Source of the DNA: a virus
DNA: 64,000 bases
Reading direction: 5' to 3' (one strand)
IMG/VR virus record: IMGVR_UViG_3300046804_002724
Location: 1-64,000 of that record
How positions within the stretch are numbered: position 1 is the first letter of the stretch; each line of letters begins with the position of its first letter. This document shows positions 21,790 through 30,585 of the stretch, in pieces. The translations under genes were made by a program, and so were the position numbers. The notes below the pieces were generated by a model. The model had not been told where the DNA came from, ran no database searches, and was given only the letters and a program-made list of their open reading frames with translations.

Positions 21790-22640
21790 ATAAAATAGAA
21801 ATATATCCAAGAGTTACTGTATATAAAAATACATTACCACGAAATAAAGACTATACAAATCTTTTAAAAAAATCTGAAAAAGAAGATCCAAAATATTTTT
21901 TCCAAGAGTGGGCAGACTGGTATGGATTTGGTACCATGATGAATTTGCCAATGAATAACCCAGGAATACCATATGAAATTAATTCAGATGATGAATATGC
22001 ATTATTACAAAAAGATTTTTTACAAACTATAACAGACGCATATTATGCTTGTACTGCAGATTATGCAATATCAAACAATATTCAATTGCCAAACTGGGTA
22101 AATAATGGAATTTCAATATGTAAGTATTGGGAAAGTCCACCACAAAATACAATGGCAATGCATTACCACACAGATTATAGAGGATTTGACGCAGAATCAC
22201 CAGGTAAAAAATATGCAATAACATGTACAATTTATATAAATGATGACTATGATGGCGGAGGATTATCCTTTCTTAAAGAAGATTCTGGTGAGGTTATAGA
22301 CTATAAACCAGAAGCTGGAGATATAGTTATATTTCCATCAGGAGATCCAATAACTGGAGCATCACATTATTTCCATGGTGTAGATCGTGTAGATAACGGA
22401 GAAAAATATTTTATAAGATGTTTTTGGTCATATGATTTTGAAGGAACTCCAGAATGGCATGCCAATAAAGAAAAGTATGGCGAAGAGTGGGAAAAAATGG
22501 ATTCTGAGAGAATGAAAGAAGAGATACATTCTGGAAAATGGCATAAGTATTTAGTCAAGCCAGGAGAAGTTGATCCCAAGCTTGATAGATCAACACCATT
22601 TTTCTTGAAGGATAAAAATGCATATAAAAAAATTAGATGA
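21786..22640 (+). CDS. 2OG-Fe(II) oxygenase, P4H type (cluster member 4)
   Basis: The longest of the cluster (284 aa). Fe ligands are H128-x-D130 (MHYHTDYRG) and H197 (SHYFHGVD); Lys207 (GEKYFIRCFW) stands at the 2OG-binding position. Core TCTIYINDDYDGGGLSFLKE and YKPEAGDIVIFPSG are clear. The C-terminal extension of about 65 residues is charged and unique. It overlaps the next gene by 23 bases. Confidence 0.9.
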   Translation: MNKIEIYPRVTVYKNTLPRNKDYTNLLKKSEKEDPKYFFQEWADWYGFGTMMNLPMNNPGIPYEINSDDEYALLQKDFLQTITDAYYACTADYAISNNIQLPNWVNNGISICKYWESPPQNTMAMHYHTDYRGFDAESPGKKYAITCTIYINDDYDGGGLSFLKEDSGEVIDYKPEAGDIVIFPSGDPITGASHYFHGVDRVDNGEKYFIRCFWSYDFEGTPEWHANKEKYGEEWEKMDSERMKEEIHSGKWHKYLVKPGEVDPKLDRSTPFFLKDKNAYKKIR

Positions 22641-23232
22641 TAATGTTATTTATTATGAAAATGTTTTGGAATATCCAGAAAATTTTATCAATAAGATAGA
22701 GGAATTAGAAGTATTAAATAGTAATACCACTCAGGTTTCAAGGTGGTCTGAATGGAATGCCAGCAATGAAAATAAAAGGTACGGTATTACAAAAAATGGA
22801 AATTTTTCTTCTATGCAATATGCAACTAAAGAAGATATAGAAACTTCCCTACTAGTTTATAAAATAAAAGCTATTTCAGATTTATGTTTTGCTAATTATA
22901 TGAAAGAAACAGGTTGTAATTTTTTAAAATTACCAGATTATTTTAGTATAAGAAAATATGATATTTCTGTTGATATGGGTGCCCATGTAGATTCAGAAGA
23001 TCCAACAGATAAATCTCATCCAGTAGTTTCTGGAGTTTTATATTTAAATAATGACTATGTAGGCGGAGAAATATATTTTCCAGAACAAAATATTAAAATT
23101 AAACCAGAGGCTGGAAGCATGGTTATGTTTCCAGCACATAGACCATATTTGCATCACCCTCTCCCAGTAATAGAAGGAAGCAAATACATGGTTCCATTTT
23201 TTTGGTACCCAATGGATACCGTTTGGAAATGA
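22618..23232 (+). CDS. 2OG-Fe(II) oxygenase, P4H type (cluster member 5)
   Basis: A 204-residue dioxygenase with H123-x-D125 (MGAHVDSED), H179 or H180 (YLHHPLP) and Lys189 (GSKYMVPFFW). Core GVLYLNNDYVGGEIYFPEQN and KPEAGSMVMFPA are typical. AAGGA precedes the ATG inside the previous gene. It is the closest relative of the decayed gene that follows, judging from NVIYYENVLEYPENFINKIE against TVYFKNVLSEPDKLIEFINE. Confidence 0.88.
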   Translation: MHIKKLDDNVIYYENVLEYPENFINKIEELEVLNSNTTQVSRWSEWNASNENKRYGITKNGNFSSMQYATKEDIETSLLVYKIKAISDLCFANYMKETGCNFLKLPDYFSIRKYDISVDMGAHVDSEDPTDKSHPVVSGVLYLNNDYVGGEIYFPEQNIKIKPEAGSMVMFPAHRPYLHHPLPVIEGSKYMVPFFWYPMDTVWK

Positions 23233-23233
23233 A

Positions 23234-23884
23234 ATGGGTCCTAAAAAAAATTTTTGGTCAATATTATATGAAAGGTCTCAACGTAAAATGATGTACTTGC
23301 CAACAATTATGGGCGATAGAACTGTATACTTTAAAAATGTTTTATCAGAACCAGATAAACTTATAGAATTCATAAATGAATGCGACCTGGATGAATCTAC
23401 TCATAATTTTATTTCAAAGTGGAAAAGTGTTACAGAAAAAATACAAACAAAAGAGTTTATAAAAAATGAAGATGGAATATCTAAAAGAAATATTCAAAAA
23501 CTTATTTACATATATAATAGTTTTTATAGAGTAATTTTATTTTGTAAAGAACATTATTTAAATTTTGCAATGAAAGAATCTACAGATCTATTTGATTTAT
23601 CATTAATAAAAATATCGGCATCTGAAAATTTTGAAAATATTTTTAAAGAAGAAGATGAAGATACTATTAATTTTTATATACTAATAAATCCAGAAGAAGA
23701 CGGAATACCAATGTGTGTTAACAAAAAACATAACATATACATAAATCCAGAACCTAATACAGCAATAATGATTCCAGGCAATATAGAGCATTATATTTGT
23801 GTTAATAAGAAAAATGATTTATATTATATTAAAGGAAAATTTAATTTAAATGGAGATAGGTTAGTAAAAACTAACATATTATAA
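23234..23884 (+). CDS. Decayed 2OG oxygenase paralogue (non-catalytic)
   Basis: The full length can be aligned by eye with the gene before it: TVYFKNVLSEPDKLIEFINE at the start, then INFYILINPEEDGIPMCVNK, IYINPEPNTAIMIPGNIEHY and LYYIKGKF. The HxD pair is gone (SENFENIF at the expected place), as is the GG of the core. Only H186 remains. The frame is still open, so it is retained as a protein, perhaps a regulatory or structural partner of the active enzymes. Start uncertain; Met19 (23288) is an alternative. Confidence 0.65.
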   Translation: MGPKKNFWSILYERSQRKMMYLPTIMGDRTVYFKNVLSEPDKLIEFINECDLDESTHNFISKWKSVTEKIQTKEFIKNEDGISKRNIQKLIYIYNSFYRVILFCKEHYLNFAMKESTDLFDLSLIKISASENFENIFKEEDEDTINFYILINPEEDGIPMCVNKKHNIYINPEPNTAIMIPGNIEHYICVNKKNDLYYIKGKFNLNGDRLVKTNIL

Positions 23885-23885
23885 A

Positions 23886-25646
23886 ATGTATTATTCAGCA
23901 ATATTAAAAGATTCGCCAGTTGGTTTTTGGAAATTAGACGAACCATCTGGTGCAATTGCCTATGATTATTCTGGTTGTGGAAATGATGGGCAATACATCG
24001 GTGGAATAAACAAAGTAGACCTACCATTAGTCCCAGGTGGATTACACTCTAATAAAATTACAGAAAATCAAACAATTGATTTTAATATAACAAAAGATTT
24101 TTCTGGACAGCTAGGAGTTGGTGGATTTGGAATACAAAAAACAGAGGATAATGATTTTTCTTTTGAAGTTTGGTTTCATCCCAAAAATATAACAGGGCTA
24201 ACGCCTATACTCGCAGATAATTCTGGTATTGGTATATATTGGGATAATGGAAATATTGTTTTTAAATTAGAATCTGAAAGAATTGATTATGCAGTCCCGT
24301 ATAGAAATAAATCATTTCACGTCGTTGCAACATATGAAATAAATGTAATAAGATTATATGTTGATTCTCAATTAGTTGTTTCTAAATTTATAGATCCAAT
24401 AATATTTTCAAATGAAGAATTATCTATTAAAAGTGGTCCATCGGCAACAGGCGAATATTTTTTAATAGATTCTCCAGCCATATATAGATATTCTTTAAAT
24501 ATTAATAAAGTAATTTCTCACTACCAACATGTAGATACAAATACTAGTGTTCAAGTTGTAAAAAGTAATTTTGGACAGCTATTTAAATCAACATTGCAAC
24601 ATCAATATCAACCAGATCAATTTGCATGGCCATCATATATTCCATTTAACCTTTTTGAAAATGATAATATAATACACAGAAAAACAACAAATAGTTTATA
24701 TTTAAGCGGAACTACAAATGCATATTTTTTAACATCAATAGGACCATCATCATCTAAAAATTATATTTCATCAAAAATAGAATGGTTTGGCGGAGAAGGG
24801 ATATCTGTATACTCTTCACTAAATTATGATGGAGAAAACACTATATGGGAAGAATGTACAAATGGATCTTATATCCCAGGCATATGTCTTGGACAAACAT
24901 TTTTAAATGAAAAAGAAATATATTTTAAGGTAGAGTTTAATTCAGATGACATAAATTTATATGTTCCAGAATTATATTATATTGGCGTATATCTTTATGA
25001 AGATAAAAAACTTTATTCTCATAACGGAAGATCTTTTATTTCAGTATCAGAAACTGAATCTGTTCCGTGTTGGGATGTAGATTTTTCTAACAGAGAATAC
25101 CAATTAATTTCTAGAAATTATGATAATGGAATTAGATCTTTGGGGGCGGGATTTTACCTAGAAACAGTAGATGAAAATCAATCTATAGAATTAATATTTA
25201 CACCCAAATCTTTAGGATCTGGATATTTAATTTATAATAATACTGATAGTTTAGAGTATAGTGTATCTTGGATGTCTAATGGAGCTTTAACAAAATCTAA
25301 TATATCTGGCTTATATATAAATGGTCAAGATGTATCTTTGGCAACAAATATATCTTCTTATTTAAACATCGATGAGCCAAATTATATATTAATAAAAACA
25401 AATAACCCCATCACTGGTCAAATATGGTTTAATACAAAATCAGAAAATTCAGTCAGAACTGGTACCCTGGATAATAACTTATACAGCCTTATTGCAATTT
25501 ATGAAAGCGAAAACATAGAACATTTAACTAATTATAATATTTATATAGGTAATGAAAGCATCTCAAATAGCCCATCTGTAATGACATTAAACGATATTGG
25601 GCCTTCCACATATGATTTTGACTGGGTTGTGTTAGATAACGCTTAA
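23886..25646 (+). CDS. LamG / concanavalin-like adhesin or fibre protein (586 aa)
   Basis: The N-terminal domain (SPVGFWKLDEPSGAIAYDYS ... FSFEVWFHPKNITGLTPILA ... KSFHVVATYEINVIRLYVDS) is a LamG-type jelly roll, a common sugar-binding or structural module in phage fibres. Two further beta-rich regions follow (residues about 245-400 and 400-586, including SIELIFTPKSLGSGYLIYNN), likely related jelly rolls. It begins just after the oxygenase cluster and ends before the head genes. Probable virion surface protein; ligand unknown. Confidence 0.7.
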   Translation: MYYSAILKDSPVGFWKLDEPSGAIAYDYSGCGNDGQYIGGINKVDLPLVPGGLHSNKITENQTIDFNITKDFSGQLGVGGFGIQKTEDNDFSFEVWFHPKNITGLTPILADNSGIGIYWDNGNIVFKLESERIDYAVPYRNKSFHVVATYEINVIRLYVDSQLVVSKFIDPIIFSNEELSIKSGPSATGEYFLIDSPAIYRYSLNINKVISHYQHVDTNTSVQVVKSNFGQLFKSTLQHQYQPDQFAWPSYIPFNLFENDNIIHRKTTNSLYLSGTTNAYFLTSIGPSSSKNYISSKIEWFGGEGISVYSSLNYDGENTIWEECTNGSYIPGICLGQTFLNEKEIYFKVEFNSDDINLYVPELYYIGVYLYEDKKLYSHNGRSFISVSETESVPCWDVDFSNREYQLISRNYDNGIRSLGAGFYLETVDENQSIELIFTPKSLGSGYLIYNNTDSLEYSVSWMSNGALTKSNISGLYINGQDVSLATNISSYLNIDEPNYILIKTNNPITGQIWFNTKSENSVRTGTLDNNLYSLIAIYESENIEHLTNYNIYIGNESISNSPSVMTLNDIGPSTYDFDWVVLDNA

Positions 25647-25669
25647 TTTTGTCATATTGGTTGACAAAA
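25647..25669. terminator. Inverted repeat after the LamG gene
   Basis: TTTTGTCA (25647-25654) pairs with TGACAAAA (25662-25669) across a 7-base loop. It follows the stop codon by one base and lies before the promoter of the head genes. The stem is AT-rich, so it may be a weak terminator or a protein-binding site. Confidence 0.45.
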
Positions 25670-25692
25670 AGCTGGACTTGAAGTGTTTAAAG

Positions 25693-25701
25693 TGGTAGAA
25701 T
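25693..25701 (+). promoter_or_regulatory. Extended -10 promoter TGGTAGAAT
   Basis: TGGTAGAAT lies eight bases before the ATG at 25710 with no Shine-Dalgarno between, again giving a near-leaderless transcript. It is the first promoter of the head module. Confidence 0.55.
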
Positions 25702-25709
25702 AAGTACAT

Positions 25710-26054
25710 ATGGACATTAAAAAAACGAGTGCAAAATTTCAACAAGGTGAAACACGCCTTGGAACATACGTTTGGGAAATGCCAGATGGAAGATGGATCG
25801 GTGACGACGATGGAAATTTTCTATCTATATTGGCAATGCGTGGCGACAGAGTAAAAATGAATATGCTTGCGGATGCCGTAAGACATTATGGAATAGATGT
25901 TGGCCAACCATTATTTCTTGAAGGTAGAAGAAAAATTGATGACGAAGAATTTGAATATCAAAAGCAAAGATTGAATTGGGGATTAACTCCAGATCCGTTA
26001 GACATTGGTGTTTATAAAGATGAAATGAAAGCAGCAAAAAGGAATAAAAGATGA
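25710..26054 (+). CDS. Hypothetical protein upstream of portal (114 aa)
   Basis: Contains TRLGTYVWEMPDGRWIGDDD and LSILAMRGDRVKMNMLADAV, a conserved-looking pattern, then a charged C-terminal helix. It overlaps the portal start by four bases (ATGA). I do not recognise a named family. The position where many phages have a terminase or a portal accessory gene suggests a packaging or head-related role, but no nuclease or ATPase motif is present. No terminase gene is in the window. Confidence 0.6.
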   Translation: MDIKKTSAKFQQGETRLGTYVWEMPDGRWIGDDDGNFLSILAMRGDRVKMNMLADAVRHYGIDVGQPLFLEGRRKIDDEEFEYQKQRLNWGLTPDPLDIGVYKDEMKAAKRNKR

Positions 26055-27631
26055 TTCAGTACGAAGAAGATGAACAATCAACTAATATAGAGATATCAAA
26101 TGTGGCGGATTGGATGAAATTTAATTCTCCAGCTACAAATAATTCAAATGACCCATTTTTAGTTGAAGGTGAAGAAATACTTAAACTAAATGGCCTTGGT
26201 CCATCTTTCAGACGAAAAGTAAGTAGAGATATTCAAAAAAGATTTACTGGAACAGATGGAGCGGCAACACAACAATTATTAATACAGCAAGCTGTAAGCG
26301 GATATGCTTTATTTGATCTTGTTCAGCCAGAATATAATTTAGATTATTTATCTACTATCTATGAAATTTCTCCTTACAATTATGCTGCAATTAATGCCAA
26401 AGTATCTAACATTGTGGGATTGGGTTTTGATTTCATTGAGTCTAGAAAAACTACAGATATGTTAGATTCAATAGAAGATGAAAAGCAATTAGAAAGAGCC
26501 CGCAGAAAATTAAATAGAATTAAACAAGATTTGCATCAATGGCTTGAGGACTGCAATGAAGAAGAAACATTTAAAGAAACACTTATTAAGTTTTACACCG
26601 ACGTAGAAGCCACTGGTAATGGCTATCTGGAGGTCGGTAGAACCACTGGCGGAAAGATTGGATACATAGGACATATCCCATCAAAGACAATGCGTGTAAG
26701 ACGCCTTAGAGACGGTTTTGTGCAGTTGCTGTATGGCAAGGCAGTATTCTTTAGAAATTTTGGAGATACAGAAACAGCAAACCCAATTGCAGGTTCTACT
26801 GATCGTCCAAATGAAATTATTCATTTAAAGAAATATACTCCAAAAAATAATTATTATGGAATTCCAGACATTATCGCAGCTCAAAGCGCCATGGCAGGAA
26901 ATGAGTTTGCTGGTAAATATAATCTTGATTATTTTGAAAATAAAGCAGTTCCAAGATATATTATTACTGTTAAGGGTGCAAAATTATCTACAGAATCTGA
27001 GCGTAAGTTATTAGAATTTTTCCAGGTTGGATTAAAAGGTAAAAACCATAGATCTTTATATATTCCTTTGCCTCCAGACTCTCCAGATTCTAAGGTTGAA
27101 TTTAAGATGGAGCCAATCGAAGCGGGACAACAAGAATCCTCATTCAACGTTTATAGAACGTCAAATAGAGATGAAATATTAATGGCCCATAGGGTTCCGA
27201 TTAATAAAATTGGAACTGCTACAGGAATATCATTAGCAAATGCTAGGGATGCAGATAAAACATTTAAAGAGCAAGTTTGTGCTCCAGCTCAAGATATATT
27301 AGAAAAGAAATTAAATAAGATAATTGAAGAAATGACTGATGCATTAAACCTTAAATTTAATGAGTTAAGTTTAACTGATGCTGATACCCAGTCTAAAATT
27401 GATGAAAGATATTTAAGATTACAGGTAATTACTCCTAATGAAATTAGAGTAAGAATGGGTATGGTTCCTAGAGATGGTGGCGATGAGGTTGTAGATTTAC
27501 AGGCTCAGGCAGCAGAAATTAAAGCCCAGGCTATGCAAAGTAGGGCACGAGATGGGGAACGGGCAGCAAATTCACCAGATAATTCTGGAGAAGGTAGGAA
27601 TGCCAAGGGCGACGGAAGACAAGTCGAGTAG
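26051..27631 (+). CDS. Portal protein
   Basis: A 526-residue protein with features of PBSX/HK97-type portals. These are YEISPYNYAAINAKVSNIVG (first core), GYLEVGRTTGGKIGYIGHIP (wing), YYGIPDIIAAQSAMAGNEFA (stem helices), and EILMAHRVPINKIGTATGIS. It forms the dodecameric ring through which DNA enters and leaves the capsid. The C-terminal tail is Gln/Ala-rich and polar. Its place just before protease and capsid is canonical. Confidence 0.88.
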   Translation: MIQYEEDEQSTNIEISNVADWMKFNSPATNNSNDPFLVEGEEILKLNGLGPSFRRKVSRDIQKRFTGTDGAATQQLLIQQAVSGYALFDLVQPEYNLDYLSTIYEISPYNYAAINAKVSNIVGLGFDFIESRKTTDMLDSIEDEKQLERARRKLNRIKQDLHQWLEDCNEEETFKETLIKFYTDVEATGNGYLEVGRTTGGKIGYIGHIPSKTMRVRRLRDGFVQLLYGKAVFFRNFGDTETANPIAGSTDRPNEIIHLKKYTPKNNYYGIPDIIAAQSAMAGNEFAGKYNLDYFENKAVPRYIITVKGAKLSTESERKLLEFFQVGLKGKNHRSLYIPLPPDSPDSKVEFKMEPIEAGQQESSFNVYRTSNRDEILMAHRVPINKIGTATGISLANARDADKTFKEQVCAPAQDILEKKLNKIIEEMTDALNLKFNELSLTDADTQSKIDERYLRLQVITPNEIRVRMGMVPRDGGDEVVDLQAQAAEIKAQAMQSRARDGERAANSPDNSGEGRNAKGDGRQVE

Positions 27632-27672
27632 TCCTACTCAACTAGTTATTTGCCTTTAGATATATAGAAGTC

Positions 27673-27678
27673 TATAAT
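27673..27678 (+). promoter_or_regulatory. -10 box TATAAT at leaderless spacing
   Basis: TATAAT ends eight bases before the ATG of the protease gene (27687). A TTTGCC 18 bases upstream may act as -35. No Shine-Dalgarno is present, so the protease mRNA is likely leaderless. Confidence 0.5.
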
Positions 27679-27686
27679 ATACACAT

Positions 27687-29018
27687 ATGACCATTGAAAA
27701 ATCACATTGGTCTTCAAATGGAAATGTTATTAATTTAGCAGTTCCATTTACGAAGGTCAATAGAGAAAAAAGAACAGTCTCAGGATTTGCTACATTAGAC
27801 AACCTGGACCAGACTGGTGACGTTGTCACAATGGAAGCAAGCATGAAAGCTTTCGAAAATTTCCGTGGTAATTTGAGAGAAATGCATCAACCAACTGCTG
27901 TTGGAAAAGTTGTTTCATTTAGACCAGAAACATATTATGATCCAAAATCAAAACAATTTTACAACGGTGTATATGTAGATGCATACATTTCAAAGGGCGC
28001 ACAAGATACTTGGGAAAAAGTATTAGATGGAACTCTTCAAGGTTTTTCAATCGGCGGAAAAATTCTAGATTCAGACAATGAAGTTAATAAAGCTACAGGA
28101 CAAAGTGTTCGTTTTATTAAAGACTATGCATTAGTAGAGTTATCAATAGTTGATTCACCAGCAAATGAACTTTGTAACATATTGTCTATTGAAAAAGTAA
28201 ATGGTCAAATGATTTTTAAGGGTATTGCTGCAGATGTAAAAATGCAAAACATTTTTTATTGTGCAGATAGTGATTCTGTTTTTATGTCTACAGAATCAGA
28301 ATATGTTTCTCCCGTAACTGGTAAAAAAACAGAACTTATCGGTTGGGTTGAATCAAATGATGTAAACAAATCAAAAGAGATAGATAAGATTCTTGATTCT
28401 TATAAATCAAGATTGAAAACGTTGCCTGATACACAAATTGCAAAACAGGCAAACGCAGAAGGAGGTAATGAAGTGGAAAACGTAGAAGTTACAAATACAG
28501 AAGAGACTGTAGAGAAATTACGTGCACCAGAAGCAGCATCAGCTGCTGAAGAGGTCGCAGTAGTTGAAACTCCATCAGTTGAAAAAGTAGAAGAATCTAC
28601 AGACGACAACACTTCTGCCGAAGTTCTGGAACAAGCAGCCGATGTATCAGACGCACAGGACGAAGAGCCTGATTTTGCTAAGATGCTCGGTGACCTTAAG
28701 GGTTTCTTCTCAGAGACTTTGGAAAAAGCCTCTGAAGCTAACGCAGCTCAGGTTACAGCTATTAAAGATACAGTTGAAACTTTTAGCAAGGGCGTAGATG
28801 CTCGAATTTCAGAATTAGCAGAAAAACATACAGCACTCTCAGATGCAGTCAATGCAATTAAAAATACCATTGATGGCGTAGAAAAGAGAGTAGATGCAGT
28901 TGAATCAGAAACTGCAATTAAGAAGTCCTTAGACCTTGGCGGGTCTCGGGAAGTAACAATAAAAAAATCAAAATGGAACGGCACTTTCCTCGGTTCCGTT
29001 AGTGAATTAATAAAATAA
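27687..29018 (+). CDS. Prohead protease fused to scaffold
   Basis: Residues 15-175 are an HK97-type prohead serine protease: EMHQP gives catalytic His67 and GFSIGG gives Ser121, with REKRTVSGFATLDNLDQTGD and ALVELSIVDSPANE also conserved. Residues about 270-425 are acidic and then coiled-coil (EEVENVEVTNTEETVEKLRA region; AAQVTAIKDTVETFSKGVDA; ISELAEKHTALSDAVNAIKN). That is the expected nature of a scaffold. The product would shape the procapsid and then cleave itself and other head proteins. It lies just upstream of the capsid gene. Confidence 0.88.
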   Translation: MTIEKSHWSSNGNVINLAVPFTKVNREKRTVSGFATLDNLDQTGDVVTMEASMKAFENFRGNLREMHQPTAVGKVVSFRPETYYDPKSKQFYNGVYVDAYISKGAQDTWEKVLDGTLQGFSIGGKILDSDNEVNKATGQSVRFIKDYALVELSIVDSPANELCNILSIEKVNGQMIFKGIAADVKMQNIFYCADSDSVFMSTESEYVSPVTGKKTELIGWVESNDVNKSKEIDKILDSYKSRLKTLPDTQIAKQANAEGGNEVENVEVTNTEETVEKLRAPEAASAAEEVAVVETPSVEKVEESTDDNTSAEVLEQAADVSDAQDEEPDFAKMLGDLKGFFSETLEKASEANAAQVTAIKDTVETFSKGVDARISELAEKHTALSDAVNAIKNTIDGVEKRVDAVESETAIKKSLDLGGSREVTIKKSKWNGTFLGSVSELIK

Positions 29019-29035
29019 GGTAGGTGAAAAAACTA

Positions 29036-30070
29036 ATGAGTAATGAACTATTAGCTAAAGCAGCAGCAGCTGATGCAACCCTTACAGGTAGCATGGTTGG
29101 AGCAGCAGATCCTTCTGACGGTATCCACGTAGGTTCCGAAGGTAAAGGTGGTTTGCTTAATCCAGAGCAGTCTGCTCGATTCTTAGATTACATGTTCGAT
29201 GCAACAGTAGTCGGAAAACTAGCACGTACAGTTCGAATGAGAGCTGATACGACTGAGATTGATCGCATTGGCGTAGGTGAGAAGCTTATGAAGCTTGCTT
29301 CAGAAGCTGAAAACACAGGCACAAATGCAGGTGTTACTTTCTCCAAGATTTCTCTCACAACAAAGAAGCTTCGTCTAGATTGGGAACTCTCAACTGAGTC
29401 TCTTGAAGACAATATTGAAGGTGCCGATCTCGAAGACCACATTGCAAGACTTATGGCAACACAGGCAGGTAATGACCTTGAGGACGTAGTCCTTAATGGA
29501 GATACTTCTCTAAGCTCAGACAATCTATACAAGGCTTTTGACGGTATTGTTAAGATTGCAAAGGCAAACGGCCACGTAGTCGATGCAGATGGAGCAGCAG
29601 TTTCACGTGCAGTGTTCAACAGTGCACTTAAGGCTCTCCCACGTAAGTACAAGCAGCGCAGACCAGATCTTCGCTTCTTGTCAGGATCTAACTTGATTCA
29701 GGATTATTTGTATTCAACATCACAAAATATCCAGAACGTCAACCCACAGGATATTGCAGCAAGCATCATCCGTGGAGATACTGCAGGTCTCGGTGGACCA
29801 GCTGGCTTCACAGCACCATTCGCATTTGGTATTCCAATTGTTGAAGTTCCTTTATTGAAGGAAACTCAAGGCGAATCTGGTAATCTCGGAGATATCCACT
29901 TGACATTCCCAAATAACGTTGTTATTGGTATCAAGCGTGACGTAACCGTATACCGATTCTTCTGGCCAAAGAAAGACTCAATTGAATATACAATGTATAC
30001 TCGTGTTGGGTGCCAAATTGAGCAAGCAGATGCATGGGTCGTTGTTAAGAACGTTCAGGTTGCTTCCTAA
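29036..30070 (+). CDS. Major capsid protein (HK97 fold)
   Basis: A 344-residue protein. The N-terminal arm (SEGKGGLLNPEQSARFLDYM) leads into the typical KLARTVRMRADTTEIDRIGV strand. An E-loop region (KISLTTKKLRLDWELSTESL) and a spine-helix region (DHIARLMATQAGNDLEDVVL) follow, with P-domain pieces in RFLSGSNLIQDYLYSTSQNI and VVIGIKRDVTVYRFFWPKKD. Codon use is richer in C-ending codons than its neighbours, a sign of selection for high expression. The ATG at 29036 is chosen over the GTG at 29024, which would sit too close to the AAGG. Confidence 0.9.
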   Translation: MSNELLAKAAAADATLTGSMVGAADPSDGIHVGSEGKGGLLNPEQSARFLDYMFDATVVGKLARTVRMRADTTEIDRIGVGEKLMKLASEAENTGTNAGVTFSKISLTTKKLRLDWELSTESLEDNIEGADLEDHIARLMATQAGNDLEDVVLNGDTSLSSDNLYKAFDGIVKIAKANGHVVDADGAAVSRAVFNSALKALPRKYKQRRPDLRFLSGSNLIQDYLYSTSQNIQNVNPQDIAASIIRGDTAGLGGPAGFTAPFAFGIPIVEVPLLKETQGESGNLGDIHLTFPNNVVIGIKRDVTVYRFFWPKKDSIEYTMYTRVGCQIEQADAWVVVKNVQVAS

Positions 30071-30094
30071 TTAATAAATAGGAATTAAACTGCT

Positions 30095-30128
30095 GAAAAG
30101 CCCCCAAATTAATTTTTGGGGGCTTTTC
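30095..30128 (+). terminator. Strong Rho-independent terminator after capsid gene
   Basis: GAAAAGCCCCCAAA (30095-30108) pairs perfectly with TTTGGGGGCTTTTC (30115-30128), loop TTAATT, followed by CTTTT. The 14-bp stem is the best terminator in the window and isolates the highly expressed capsid transcript. Confidence 0.93.
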
Positions 30129-30143
30129 CTTTTAATTTACTAA

Positions 30144-30152
30144 TGATATAAT
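30144..30152 (+). promoter_or_regulatory. Extended -10 promoter TGATATAAT
   Basis: TGATATAAT follows the capsid terminator and restarts transcription of the connector genes; AAAGGAG precedes the next ATG (30178). Confidence 0.55.
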
Positions 30153-30177
30153 TAATGAACATACCAAAGGAGATAAT

Positions 30178-30576
30178 ATGTCATTTGACACATTAAAGGT
30201 AAAAGATTTAAAGCAAATTGCTAATGATTTTGCCGTAGATACAGATGGACTAAAGAATAAAGCAGATATTATTGCCGCATTGGCAGAAGAAGGCGTAACG
30301 TGGTCCGTTTATAACAATACTAAAAAAAGTATAGAAGATGCTGCAGAAGATGCACCAGAAATTTTACCAAAGTTTGATCCAAACAAGAAACTTGAAAAAG
30401 ATACTGTTTTGGTTAGAATGACAAGAAATAATTTTAGATATGACATTAAAGGATTTACTTTTACAAAAGAACATCCTTTTGTGGCTATGAGCCCAGATGT
30501 AGCTCAACAAATTTTTGATCAGGAGGAAGGGTTTAGGTTGGCATCGCCAAAAGAAGTACAGGAGTACTACAACTAA
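30178..30576 (+). CDS. Head-associated protein with SAP/HeH-like N-terminus (132 aa)
   Basis: Residues 1-45 (FDTLKVKDLKQIANDFAVDT ... NKADIIAALAEEGVTW) form the two-helix HeH/SAP/Rho-N-like fold, often DNA-binding. The C-terminal half (TVLVRMTRNNFRYDIKGFTF ... HPFVAMSPDVAQQIFDQEEG) is a small beta domain found in head proteins next to the capsid gene. Likely a head decoration or head-tail junction protein. Confidence 0.6.
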   Translation: MSFDTLKVKDLKQIANDFAVDTDGLKNKADIIAALAEEGVTWSVYNNTKKSIEDAAEDAPEILPKFDPNKKLEKDTVLVRMTRNNFRYDIKGFTFTKEHPFVAMSPDVAQQIFDQEEGFRLASPKEVQEYYN

Positions 30577-30585
30577 GCCTAATAA

